From Eubacteriales bacterium (lineage in GTDB: Bacteria > Bacillota > Clostridia > Lachnospirales > Lachnospiraceae): a DNA stretch of 64,000 bases. The stretch lies in the NCBI GenBank assembly GCA_030537195.1, contig JAUNOK010000014.1, forward strand, positions 1 through 64,000. The letters run 5' to 3'. Of the stretch, positions 35,673 to 44,527 are shown in pieces. Made by a program: the position numbers and the translations under genes. The number at the start of each line of letters is the position of its first letter. The stretch's first letter is position 1. Below the pieces are notes generated by a model that searched no databases, was not told where the DNA came from, and saw nothing but the letters and a program-made list of their open reading frames with translations.

Positions 35673-36830
35673 TTATCGTCTTGTGTACTTCCTTAACATT
35701 GGAAGCAGCTGTTTAAGTGTTTCTATTGTGTATTCAAGTTCTTCCTTAGTTGTCTCATAACAGAAGCTGAATCGCAGTGTTGAATCAAGCAGATCCTTAT
35801 CAAGTCCGATTGCAACAAGTGTGTTGCTCAGTCCCGGCTTGTTGGATGAACATGCTGAACCGGATGATACATAGATTCCTTTATCTTCAAGTGAATGAAG
35901 AAGTACTTCTGCTCTCACTCCCCTGAAACTTGCACTTACAATCTGTGGTGCTGAATCAGTACCCTTCTTGCTGTTTACCTGTACATCAGGAAGCTTTTCA
36001 AGCTCATCTATGAAGTAATCCTTTAATTCATACAAATGTGCTATCTTACTTTCAAAGTCATTATTATATATAAGCTTTATGGCTGTTGCAAGTCCTGCTA
36101 TAGCAGGAACATTTTCAGTACCTGAACGCATGCCCTTCTGCTGTCCACCACCATATATAATAGGCTTGATTCTTGTCTTGTCATTAATGAATAAGAATCC
36201 GCTTCCCTTAGGTCCGTGAATCTTATGTCCGCTGACTGATAACAGGTCAATTCCAAGCTTCTTAGGATATATCTTGTATTTACCATAAGCCTGTATTGCA
36301 TCAACATGATATACAATATCAGGATTATAATCTTTAACTATATGTCCGATTTCTTCAATCGGTTCAACTGCACCGATTTCGTTATTAACATACATAACTG
36401 AAACAAGTATTGTCTCATCATCAAGTGCTTTCTTTAAAGCTTCTATATCAACTATTCCGTCTTTATCAACTGGAAGATAAGTTATTCTGAAGCCTTCTTT
36501 TTCAAGGAAATTAAATGGCTCTTTAACTGATGAATGTTCTACAGATGATACTATACAGTGCATTCCTTTTCTTTTATTAGCCATTGCTGTTCCTATTATA
36601 GCCATGTTATTAGATTCTGTTCCACCAGAAGTAAAGAGTATCTCCTTGTCCTGACATTTAAGAGTCTTAGCTATTACCTCTTTCGCCTCACGGATGTATT
36701 TCTCCGCCTCCACGCCCTTCATATGCTTTGATGACGGATTGCCGTAATCCTCTGACATAACCTTTACTGCTGTTTCCACTACCTCTGCTGCACACTTCGT
36801 TGTAGCAGAATTATCAAGATACGCTTCCAT
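35673..36830 (-). CDS. Cysteine desulfurase (NifS/IscS-like), ThiI-linked
   Basis: 385 aa. PLP-dependent removal of sulfur from cysteine as an enzyme persulfide. PLP lysine in SVSGHKIHGPKGSG, catalytic Cys loop YVSSGSACSSNK. Normal length. Immediately upstream of thiI, so it is most likely the dedicated sulfur donor for s4U8 (the role of NifZ in B. subtilis) rather than the main iron-sulfur assembly enzyme; no IscU-type scaffold gene is near. Confidence 0.93.
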   Translation of the reverse strand: MEAYLDNSATTKCAAEVVETAVKVMSEDYGNPSSKHMKGVEAEKYIREAKEVIAKTLKCQDKEILFTSGGTESNNMAIIGTAMANKRKGMHCIVSSVEHSSVKEPFNFLEKEGFRITYLPVDKDGIVDIEALKKALDDETILVSVMYVNNEIGAVEPIEEIGHIVKDYNPDIVYHVDAIQAYGKYKIYPKKLGIDLLSVSGHKIHGPKGSGFLFINDKTRIKPIIYGGGQQKGMRSGTENVPAIAGLATAIKLIYNNDFESKIAHLYELKDYFIDELEKLPDVQVNSKKGTDSAPQIVSASFRGVRAEVLLHSLEDKGIYVSSGSACSSNKPGLSNTLVAIGLDKDLLDSTLRFSFCYETTKEELEYTIETLKQLLPMLRKYTRR

Positions 36831-36846
36831 ATTGCCTCTTTTCCGC

Positions 36847-37584
36847 TTATTCTTCCATATTATACATAAGCACTGATAACAGCATCATTCCCGCTGTCTC
36901 AGTTCTTAATATTCTCTTGCCAAGTGTGATTACCTCACACCCCGCATTAACTGCTTCATCAAGCTCTGACCTGTCGAATCCGCCCTCAGGACCTATGAAT
37001 ATTCCCACCGATTCTCCATGTCCGATTTCTTCAATCACTTTTCTTGTCTTTTCCATGCCTTCAGCACACTCATATGGCAGTAAAAGCTTATCTAACTTTC
37101 CTGCATATTCAAGTGCCTGCTTAAATGTCATAACCTCTGTTACCTCAGGCTGGATACTTCTCTTGCTCTGCTTGGCTGCACTTAACGCAATACCATTCCA
37201 GCGTTCAACCTTAGCCTTAGCTTTCTTGGCATCAAGCTTTACAACGCTTCTTTTCATTGCCACAGGGACAACACTGTATGCTCCAAGCTCAACAGCCTTC
37301 TGTATTATAAGCTCCATTTTATCAGCCTTAGGCAGTCCCTGAAACAGTATTATTCTGGAAGGCAGTTCTTTTCCCTGCTCATCCTTACTCAGAATATCTG
37401 CTCTTATATATTCATCTGACATAGATGCAATACTGCATTCATAATCAACATTATCTCCGCTGCTTATAAGAAGCTTATCGCCTTCTTTGAATCTTAACAC
37501 GTTCTTAATGTGATTGACATCGCTGCCGACTATGTCTATATATGAATCATGGATATTCTCATGTTCTGCAAAAAAATGATACAT
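36847..37584 (-). CDS. rsmE: 16S rRNA (uracil1498-N3)-methyltransferase
   Basis: 245 aa. SPOUT-class SAM methyltransferase for U1498 of 16S rRNA. N-terminal PUA-like part (HIKNVLRFKEGDKL) and the knotted domain with QGLPKADKMELIIQKAVELG, IFIGPEGGF and LGKRILRTETA. It follows prmA by 3 bp, the standard prmA-rsmE pair, and shares the long scpA operon. Confidence 0.95.
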   Translation of the reverse strand: MYHFFAEHENIHDSYIDIVGSDVNHIKNVLRFKEGDKLLISSGDNVDYECSIASMSDEYIRADILSKDEQGKELPSRIILFQGLPKADKMELIIQKAVELGAYSVVPVAMKRSVVKLDAKKAKAKVERWNGIALSAAKQSKRSIQPEVTEVMTFKQALEYAGKLDKLLLPYECAEGMEKTRKVIEEIGHGESVGIFIGPEGGFDRSELDEAVNAGCEVITLGKRILRTETAGMMLLSVLMYNMEE

Positions 37585-37587
37585 ATA

Positions 37588-38544
37588 CTACTTCCTTCTT
37601 GCTGTGATATTAACCCACTCGCCATCGTGATTAATCTCAACTATCTCTAACTCAGGATTCTTTCTAAATGCCTCTGCCACTTCATTTTCCTTAGTATCAA
37701 TAATACCTGATGTAATAAAGTAAGCTCCATGCTTCATATGCTCATGTATGCATGTTGAAAGTGGCTCTAACACATCGGCAAGGATATTAGCACATACAAT
37801 GTCGTAACACTCATATCCGCAGGCATCCTTAACAGCCTTGTCATCAATGATGTTGCCCTCGATAACCTCAAGCTGCTTCTTATCTATATTATTCTGCTCT
37901 GCATTCTCTTCTGATGCAATAATTGCATTAGGGTCAAGGTCTGTACCAAATGCATGCTTTGCACCGTATTTTAATGCGACTACTGAAAGAATACCGCTTC
38001 CGCAACCGACATCTAACACTTCGTCGCCATCTTTTACATACTTCTGAAGCTGCTTTATAACCATTCTTGTAGTCTCATGTGAGCCTGTTCCGAAAGCTGT
38101 TCCCGGGTCAATACTTAATACCGCATGTCCCTTCATTTCTTCTGTCTCCGGCTCCCATGTAGGCTTAATGAATAAGTCTCCTATTGTAAATGTATGCCAG
38201 TACTGCTTCCAGTTGTTAATCCAGTCCTTGTCCTCTGTCTCTGATTCTGTGATTGTACCCTCACCAATATCAATAAACATTCTTAAATCTTCAAGTTCTT
38301 CCTTAACCTTCTCAAGCATTGAACCGTCATCTTCTTCACTGTCGATGTAGAAATTAACCTTAGCCCTGCCATCATCAGGTGGAAGGTCAGGAATGAAATC
38401 TACAAACATTGACTTAGCCTCTTCCTTAGTAAGCTGTACATTATCCTCGATCTCAATACCTTCAATTCCTATATCATTAAGTGCGCTGCTTATCATATCA
38501 ACTGCATCTGTAGTTGTCTGGATTGAATATTTATTCCACTTCAT
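37588..38544 (-). CDS. prmA: Ribosomal protein L11 methyltransferase
   Basis: 318 aa. Trimethylates ribosomal protein L11. Small N-terminal substrate-binding domain, then the Rossmann domain with LDVGCGSGILSVVALKYGA and CANILADVLEPL, where the NxxADVL block is typical of PrmA. Starts 29 bp after the peptidase gene and is coupled to rsmE. Confidence 0.95.
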   Translation of the reverse strand: MKWNKYSIQTTTDAVDMISSALNDIGIEGIEIEDNVQLTKEEAKSMFVDFIPDLPPDDGRAKVNFYIDSEEDDGSMLEKVKEELEDLRMFIDIGEGTITESETEDKDWINNWKQYWHTFTIGDLFIKPTWEPETEEMKGHAVLSIDPGTAFGTGSHETTRMVIKQLQKYVKDGDEVLDVGCGSGILSVVALKYGAKHAFGTDLDPNAIIASEENAEQNNIDKKQLEVIEGNIIDDKAVKDACGYECYDIVCANILADVLEPLSTCIHEHMKHGAYFITSGIIDTKENEVAEAFRKNPELEIVEINHDGEWVNITARRK

Positions 38545-38573
38545 ATTAATGTCCTTTCGTTAATCGTAACATT

Positions 38574-39977
38574 TTACATCTGTAAAAATGCTTCATATCC
38601 CTTTAATGTCTCGTAAAGGTCAGCCTTGCTTATAACCTCATATGGCGCATGCATATTCTGTACAGCAATTCCACTGTCGATTACATTCATATCAAGGTTA
38701 GCAAGGATATAAGCGATAGTTCCACCGCCGCCTGCATCTACCTTTCCAAGCTCTGCCATCTGGAAGTACACATCTGCATCATCCATAACTTTTCTTAACT
38801 TTCCAATGAATTCAGCAGAAGCGTCATTAGAGCCGCTCTTTCCTCTTGAACCTGTGTACTTGTTAAATACCATACCTTTGCCAAAGAAAGCTGAATTCTT
38901 CTTCTCAAATACTGATGCATAGTTAGGGTCATATGCTGCACTTACATCTGATGATAACATGTAAGAATTAGCAAGTGCTCTTCTTAACTTAAGTTCTGAA
39001 TAGTCACCACATCTATCCATGACTTCTGCAACCATATTTTCAAAGAATCTTGAATGCATACCTGTTGCACCAACACTTCCAATCTCTTCTTTATCTACAA
39101 GTATACACACACCGGTTCTTGTAACCTGTGGTGTATTAAGAAGTGCAATAAGTGAAGGATAAGCACACACTCTGTCATCATGGCCATATCCCATAATCAT
39201 ACTTCTGTCAAGACCATAGTCTCTTGCATGTCCTGCTGGAACTGCTTCAAGCTCTGCTGATAAGAAATCTTCCTCCTCAATTCCATATTTTTCTTTAAGA
39301 ATTGCAAGAATATTCTTCTTAACTGCTTCTTTTTCTTCTTTATCACTGTCTTTATTATCGCTGTCTGATGATGCCGGCATACTTCCAATAAGAATATCAA
39401 GGTCCTCTCCCTCAACTACTGAGCTTCCTTTCTTCTCCATCTGCTTAGCAGCCAGGTGTATAAGAAGGTCTGATACTCCGACAACTGCATCATCAGCGTC
39501 TTCTCCGATTACAACTTCAACACATTCACCATTCTTTAATGCAACAACACCGTGAAGTGCAAGAGGAATTGCTACCCATTGGTATTTCTTGATTCCACCA
39601 TAATAATGTGTATCAAGAAGTACCAGGTCAGAATCTTCGTACATAGGATTCTGCTTGATATCAAGTCTTGGTGAATCTATATGTGCGCCAAGTATATTCA
39701 TACCTGCACTTAATGGCTCGCTTCCGATATTAAAAAGTACAATTGCCTTCTTCATATTAACAGCATATACCTTATCGCCAGCCTTGAGCGTCTCATTAGA
39801 ATCAATAACATCCTGTAAGTTTCTGTAACCGGCTTTTTCTGCCAGCTCTACAGCTTTCTTTACACATTCTCTTTCTGTCTTACATTCAGATATAAAAGTC
39901 CTGTATTCTTCTGCAAATGTGAATACATTGTTCTTATCTTCGTCCGAATATTTCTTCCATGCATTCTTTCTTTCCAT
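38574..39977 (-). CDS. M18-family aminopeptidase
   Basis: 467 aa. Dinuclear zinc aminopeptidase (peptidase family M18, ApeA/ApeB type) that clips N-terminal residues from cytoplasmic peptides. Zinc and catalytic motifs are GAHIDSPRLD, DTHYYGGIKKYQW, VDKEEIGSVGATG and GYGHDDRVCAYPSL. A Ser/Asp/Lys-rich insertion (about 205-220, SDSDNKDSDKEEKE) occurs in the middle domain. Lies between scpB (16 bp) and prmA in one operon. Confidence 0.93.
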   Translation of the reverse strand: MERKNAWKKYSDEDKNNVFTFAEEYRTFISECKTERECVKKAVELAEKAGYRNLQDVIDSNETLKAGDKVYAVNMKKAIVLFNIGSEPLSAGMNILGAHIDSPRLDIKQNPMYEDSDLVLLDTHYYGGIKKYQWVAIPLALHGVVALKNGECVEVVIGEDADDAVVGVSDLLIHLAAKQMEKKGSSVVEGEDLDILIGSMPASSDSDNKDSDKEEKEAVKKNILAILKEKYGIEEEDFLSAELEAVPAGHARDYGLDRSMIMGYGHDDRVCAYPSLIALLNTPQVTRTGVCILVDKEEIGSVGATGMHSRFFENMVAEVMDRCGDYSELKLRRALANSYMLSSDVSAAYDPNYASVFEKKNSAFFGKGMVFNKYTGSRGKSGSNDASAEFIGKLRKVMDDADVYFQMAELGKVDAGGGGTIAYILANLDMNVIDSGIAVQNMHAPYEVISKADLYETLKGYEAFLQM

Positions 39978-39993
39978 AATGTCAACTTCCTTT

Positions 39994-40611
39994 CTATATT
40001 CCTAATGTTATCTGACCATCAGAATCCTCTGAATCAGCTGCATCAAAGCTTTCGCTTGCAATCTCTAACTCTGCCTCTTCCTTATACTGTTCAACCATAT
40101 CTTCGCTGATTACCGGAAGCTCATCTATCGACTGTACGCCAAATGACCTTAAGAAGTCCTCAGTTGTTCCAAAAAGCATAGGTCTTCCCGGCGCATCAAG
40201 TCTTCCAACTTCCTTCACAAGGCCAAGTTCAACAAGCTTGCTCACTGCCCTGTCTGAATTAACACCTCTGATATTCTCTATCTCAATCTTAGTCACAGGC
40301 TGCTTATATGCAATTATTGACAATGTCTCTAATGCCGCATCTGTCAGTGTATATCTTCTTGGCTGGCTGCACACTCTTATAAGTGCATCATAATATTCCT
40401 GCTTGGTACACAGCTGAAAACTGTTCTCAAGCTCAATAATCCTTATTCCCCTGTCCTCTGATTCATATTTATCCATAAGATTGTGGACTATCTTAACAGT
40501 TGTATCCACATCCTGTTCAATGGCATCTGCAAGCTTGCTCACTTCCACAGAATCACCCATAGTAAATAGCACAGCTTCAATTATGCCTTCCATCTGTTCT
40601 AAACTCATCAT
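39994..40611 (-). CDS. scpB: Segregation and condensation protein B
   Basis: 205 aa. Kleisin-associated winged-helix protein of the SMC-ScpAB condensin complex. Typical start EGIIEAVLFTMGDSVEVSKLADAI, then ALETLSIIAYKQPVTKIEIENIRG and the second winged helix ending in GRPMLFGTTEDFLRSFGV. Acidic C-terminal tail. The start lies 1 bp after the scpA stop. Confidence 0.95.
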   Translation of the reverse strand: MMSLEQMEGIIEAVLFTMGDSVEVSKLADAIEQDVDTTVKIVHNLMDKYESEDRGIRIIELENSFQLCTKQEYYDALIRVCSQPRRYTLTDAALETLSIIAYKQPVTKIEIENIRGVNSDRAVSKLVELGLVKEVGRLDAPGRPMLFGTTEDFLRSFGVQSIDELPVISEDMVEQYKEEAELEIASESFDAADSEDSDGQITLGI

Positions 40612-40612
40612 T

Positions 40613-41389
40613 CTACTCCTCTGTTATATCTTCAATAAGCTCAGGATCTCTTACCACCCTTATGAATATATCATCTTCAGGGCTTTCCTGCTTAACCTCA
40701 ACAAATCCTGTCTTAATAAGCTCTAACACAACTAAAAATGTTACTATAACAGCAACCTTTGATGGATTATTCCATAAAAGCTCCCTGAAACTAAAGCTTT
40801 CATGTTCCATCATAAATGCTTTAATATCCACAAGCTTTTCGCTCATGGTAACTTCTTCTTTCTCAATCTTTCCGAACTTACTTCGTACCGGATCAATCTT
40901 GTCTTCCTTACGCTTCATAACATCAGCAAATATTCTGTTAAGACGTGTAAGAGTTGTATCACCTATAACCTCTGTTAAATCAACTGGCGGTGTATATGCT
41001 GCAACTTCTTCCGGAATATCCTGCTTCTTATAATAAGTTCTCTCAGCGTCAGTATGCTTGTCCTTTAATTCCTGTGCCATAGCTTTATACAGCTTGTACT
41101 CTAACAGCTTTTCAACAAGCTCTGCTCTAGGGTCTTCCTCATTGCCTTCCTCATCTACTTCCTTTGGAAGTAACATTCTTGACTTAATGTCAAGAAGAGT
41201 AGCCGCCATTACAAGGAATTCACTTACCACATTGAGGTCTTCCTTCTTTAACTGCTCAACATATTCCATGTACTGATCTGTAATCATTGCAATCGGAATA
41301 TCATATATATTAACTTTGTTCTTATCTATCAAATGTAACAGAAGATCTAAAGGTCCTTCAAACACCTGAAGCTTAACACTTATTCCCAT
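40613..41389 (-). CDS. scpA: Segregation and condensation protein A (kleisin)
   Basis: 258 aa. Kleisin subunit that bridges the SMC heads. N-terminal block FEGPLDLLLHLIDKNKVNIYDIPIAMITDQYMEY (in separate conserved pieces) and LVMAATLLDIKSRMLLP, then a helical linker and the C-terminal winged helix (VTFLVVLELIKTG). First gene of an operon running through scpB, the M18 peptidase, prmA, rsmE, the desulfurase and thiI. Confidence 0.95.
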   Translation of the reverse strand: MGISVKLQVFEGPLDLLLHLIDKNKVNIYDIPIAMITDQYMEYVEQLKKEDLNVVSEFLVMAATLLDIKSRMLLPKEVDEEGNEEDPRAELVEKLLEYKLYKAMAQELKDKHTDAERTYYKKQDIPEEVAAYTPPVDLTEVIGDTTLTRLNRIFADVMKRKEDKIDPVRSKFGKIEKEEVTMSEKLVDIKAFMMEHESFSFRELLWNNPSKVAVIVTFLVVLELIKTGFVEVKQESPEDDIFIRVVRDPELIEDITEE

Positions 41390-41431
41390 ATATGCCTCAC
41401 TTTATTTACTGTGCATAATTACACGTATCAC

Positions 41432-41460
41432 ATTTTACATAAAATAACTGCTGTTTGCAA
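41432..41460 (-). promoter_or_regulatory. Predicted promoter of the scpA operon
   Basis: TTGCAA, 17 bp, TAAAAT on the minus strand, 42 bp before the scpA start. Confidence 0.55.
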
Positions 41461-41530
41461 GTAATTGCTAAATTCTCTAAAATAACATATAATATCTTGA
41501 AAACATTCAATTAAGGATTAAGGAATAAGA

Positions 41531-42385
41531 ATGCTGAATTTAATATTATTAATTAAAAGAATTGCCACTAAGATAACTGAAGACCGCATTGGAGACTACG
41601 CTTCCTCAGCATGTTACTATCTCATGCTGAGTTTTTTCCCGTTCTTTATAGGTCTTCTAAGCCTTATTAAGTTTCTGCCAGTTTCCAAAGCAGACCTTTT
41701 AAAGATTATCTACGGCGTACTTCCAACACAGTTACAGCCTATTGTACAGGGAATGCTTACTGATATATATGACAATTCAACAACTGCATTAACCCTCATT
41801 ACCGCAATCGGTATTATATGGGCTGCTGGTAAGGGTTTCATGGCAATAGTACGAGGTTTAAAACAGATATATAGAAAAGGTAATCAGAAGAACTGGTTTT
41901 TCCAAAGAATCAGAGCAAGTATCTATGCTCTGATATTCATGGTGCTTATAATCGCAAGCCTTATACTTATGGTATTTGGTAACAATATTATGAATTTCAC
42001 AATGAAATACATTCCACAACTTACTAATGTAGTGGTAGTTTTCAGAGGAATATTTAACAGCAAGCATTTTCTTTTTCCAAGTATATTCACTCTCTTCTTT
42101 ACTGTAGCATTCTCGCTTGTATCAAGAAGAGGCAAGAAATTCTATAAAGAAATTCCCGGTGCATTTTTCTCAGCTTTGGGCTGGTATCTTTTCACAGCTC
42201 TGTATTCTCTTTATGTTGACCATTCACCGAATTTCTCATACATGTATGGAAGCCTTGCAACTATTATTATAGCGCTTATCTGGATGTACGCCTGCATGAT
42301 TATCATATTCATCGGTGCTGAGATTAATTACTTTATCAATGATGAGAAGATATTCAAGCATTATCTTGGGAAGAAATCAGAGTAA
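41531..42385 (+). CDS. YihY/BrkB-family inner membrane protein
   Basis: 284 aa. Family once called ribonuclease BN; it is a polytopic membrane protein of unclear role. Family blocks are DRIGDYASSACYYLMLSFFPF, the WAAGKGFMAIVRGLKQIY segment, and the C-terminal YMYGSLATIIIALIWMYACMIIIFIGAEINY region. Six membrane segments. ATG is preceded by AAGGA. Its 3' end overlaps the convergent SpoIID-like gene by 32 bp. Confidence 0.9.
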   Translation: MLNLILLIKRIATKITEDRIGDYASSACYYLMLSFFPFFIGLLSLIKFLPVSKADLLKIIYGVLPTQLQPIVQGMLTDIYDNSTTALTLITAIGIIWAAGKGFMAIVRGLKQIYRKGNQKNWFFQRIRASIYALIFMVLIIASLILMVFGNNIMNFTMKYIPQLTNVVVVFRGIFNSKHFLFPSIFTLFFTVAFSLVSRRGKKFYKEIPGAFFSALGWYLFTALYSLYVDHSPNFSYMYGSLATIIIALIWMYACMIIIFIGAEINYFINDEKIFKHYLGKKSE

Positions 42386-44084
42386 GTGTTGTACCTCTGT
42401 AGAAGAATTCCAGAATCTGCGCGTAAGTCATGGATTCTGCCATTTTATTGGCAGCGTTCTGACTCATGCCGATTCCATGTCCGTAACCACCTCCGGTTAT
42501 CCTGAAACCTGTCATTTTTTTACCCTCCATCACTTTTTCAAACACGCAGAATGTGCTGGGAAGATTCGCATATCTTGTTGTTCCTGACTTGGTGTTCATA
42601 TCCACATTTGCATTGCCAAATGCTGCTCTTATCGCAGATTCACTGTCTATCACTACCTCGCCTTTATCACCTGTTACTTTAACTTTAACTGCAGCACCAC
42701 CATTAACACGTTCAAGTACTTCAATATCAGTTATATTACCTACATTTTTCCCTGTAGAACGTGCAAAGCCTTCACTAATCTCTTTAACCGATTCCTCCAT
42801 GCTCCATCTGTACAGGGTACAGTCGTAATCATAGTCAGCCTCATTTTCACTCTTTATAAATGTATTGAATTCAGATTCTATTGTAAGCGTAAGTCCTCTG
42901 TCCACACCGCCTACACATTCTGCGACAAAATACGGATAGTTTTCCGTTGTATTACCCCAAAGCGTAACATCTGTTGTACTTCCACATGAAGTAGAATAAT
43001 AATATGTCTTGACCACTTCTCCATTATATGAAAGTACCTGTCCTGCTGTTGCATCTACCGCAGTATCTGTAGATTCTGCCCGTGGTGAATTATTATATAC
43101 CTGAAACTGTATTGAATCATCAATATGTGCGCCATACACACTATAATAGTTATTGGAAAGTTCTGTATATGCATAACTTCTTGCACACACTGCCTGACAT
43201 TTCAGTGCTTCAATATTAAAGCCTGATGGCATTTCGCTTGGTACAACCTTCTTAAGATAATCTTCTATCCCTACCTCATTCACAACAACAATTCCCTCAT
43301 CATACAGTGAAACTTCAATCGTTCCGCCATAAGAGGGCGTTCCAACACCTCTGTTTACTGACTGGAACTGTATCTCACCTGATTTCGGAATAAGTTTTAT
43401 TCTACCCTGCGCAAAATCTTCTGTATCAGCATTAAACACAACCTCCTCACCGGGGGCTGCTTCATATGCTTCATCACCTGTTTCCACTATCATTCCAGAA
43501 TCCGCGCTAAACACCGTTTCGTTAAAGAATATATCCCTGAATCCGCTTGTCTTGATAATTACTCTTATATTATCAGCCAGAAGTGGTCTGTTCTTAATCG
43601 CGCCACATACTTCTCCATCTGCCACAATAAAATCCTGCAACGAATAGCCAACAATTATGCTACTGTAATTGCTTATCAGCGAGTTTTCTTTTTCATACAT
43701 GATAAAATCTTCATCCAGCCTGACAGAGCCATAACCTTCTATCTCAACACTGTCCTGTGAAACTGACAGTACCTTTCCGCTTACAACATCTGTCTTGGTA
43801 TTAACACTAATAACTTTGCCATCCTCAACTGTAATATCACACAGACACCCTGTAACATCTTCCGCTATCTTTCCGCTCTTAAAGCTTCTTATATTACCGT
43901 ACATGTTGGCTGTTATTGTATTATCATCTATATTAGTTATATAAACATTTTTATAAATATTGATTTCTGACGATGTGTCCTGATATCTTGATTTAATCAT
44001 CTGTGACATATATATACAGGCTGATGACATAAAAATCACCAGTGCAGAATAGGCTAAGAATATTATTTTCGTTTTCTGTCTCAT
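42354..44084 (-). CDS. SpoIID/LytB-domain cell-wall protein
   Basis: 576 aa. N-terminal signal anchor (residues 7-28) and an extracytoplasmic region. The SpoIID domain lies near 255-570, with GTPSYGGTIEVSL, EDYLKKVVPSEMPSGFNIEALKCQAVCARSYAYT, YYSTSCGSTTDVTLWG and the C-terminal GGGYGHGIGMSQNAANKMA block. SpoIID is a lytic transglycosylase acting on denuded glycan during engulfment. In a vegetative context the protein may be a general glycan lyase. The long N-terminal half (30-250) looks like beta-rich repeats and is not recognised. Confidence 0.88.
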   Translation of the reverse strand: MRQKTKIIFLAYSALVIFMSSACIYMSQMIKSRYQDTSSEINIYKNVYITNIDDNTITANMYGNIRSFKSGKIAEDVTGCLCDITVEDGKVISVNTKTDVVSGKVLSVSQDSVEIEGYGSVRLDEDFIMYEKENSLISNYSSIIVGYSLQDFIVADGEVCGAIKNRPLLADNIRVIIKTSGFRDIFFNETVFSADSGMIVETGDEAYEAAPGEEVVFNADTEDFAQGRIKLIPKSGEIQFQSVNRGVGTPSYGGTIEVSLYDEGIVVVNEVGIEDYLKKVVPSEMPSGFNIEALKCQAVCARSYAYTELSNNYYSVYGAHIDDSIQFQVYNNSPRAESTDTAVDATAGQVLSYNGEVVKTYYYSTSCGSTTDVTLWGNTTENYPYFVAECVGGVDRGLTLTIESEFNTFIKSENEADYDYDCTLYRWSMEESVKEISEGFARSTGKNVGNITDIEVLERVNGGAAVKVKVTGDKGEVVIDSESAIRAAFGNANVDMNTKSGTTRYANLPSTFCVFEKVMEGKKMTGFRITGGGYGHGIGMSQNAANKMAESMTYAQILEFFYRGTTLTLISSQDNA

Positions 44085-44211
44085 ATACTATTCTCCCCAG
44101 ATTATGTATCCTTGTTCAGACAAGCTCTTGATAGTATATGCAGAAATTGTGTGTTTTAGAACTTGGGGATTCCCGTCTGTTCCTAATGCGTCATTCTGAC
44201 TCATATAATCA

Positions 44212-44241
44212 AACAGGCAGCCACATATGTGACTGCCTGTT
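44212..44241 (-). terminator. Terminator of the 6S RNA gene
   Basis: A perfect 9-bp stem AACAGGCAG/CTGCCTGTT with a 12-nt loop lies directly after the 6S RNA closing stem; TTTGATTATAT follows on the minus strand. Confidence 0.75.
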
Positions 44242-44243
44242 AA

Positions 44244-44447
44244 TATATCCCAAAACGCCGCTCCCCACGCTTTCGACTCCTAGCGAAGCTAGGTGGGCAA
44301 CCGCATCCAAACCGCTGCCTTCCACTGACTAAGGAGGCTTGACATTAGAATGGAGATATAGGAATCCCGTCGATGAAATGTAGGATCAAAATAATGTGGT
44401 TTTGCGAACGTCCCAGGAAATATTCAATTGATACGTTCTGTATCTAT
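44244..44447 (-). ncRNA. ssrS: 6S RNA
   Basis: About 200 nt. 6S RNA mimics an open promoter and binds the main RNA polymerase holoenzyme. The 5' part TTTCCTGGGACGTTCGCAA parallels the E. coli 6S start TTTCTCTGAGATGTTCGCAA. The 5' segment AATATTTCCTGGGACG pairs with the 3' segment CGTTTTGGGATATATT over about 16 positions (one mismatch, several G-U pairs), giving the closing stem. GC-rich internal helices (CCTAGCTTCGCTAGG) and a large central single-stranded region are visible. A consensus promoter and a terminator flank it. The exact 5' end is estimated; a small extra hairpin (GATAC/GTATC) lies at the start. Confidence 0.85.
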
Positions 44448-44453
44448 GCTCTG

Positions 44454-44482
44454 ATTATACAACTTCTTGTTCCTTTACACAA
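44454..44482 (-). promoter_or_regulatory. Promoter of 6S RNA
   Basis: TTGTGT, 17 bp, TATAAT on the minus strand; transcription should start near 44447. Confidence 0.75.
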
Positions 44483-44527
44483 CATTATATGTAAAAAAAC
44501 ATGAAGTATTCACAATTTAATTATGAA

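Noticed and set aside
44138-44332. Plus-strand frame of 64 codons opposite the 6S RNA
   Set aside because: It runs through the 6S RNA and its terminator on the opposite strand and has no ribosome binding site; the RNA explains the conservation-like sequence.
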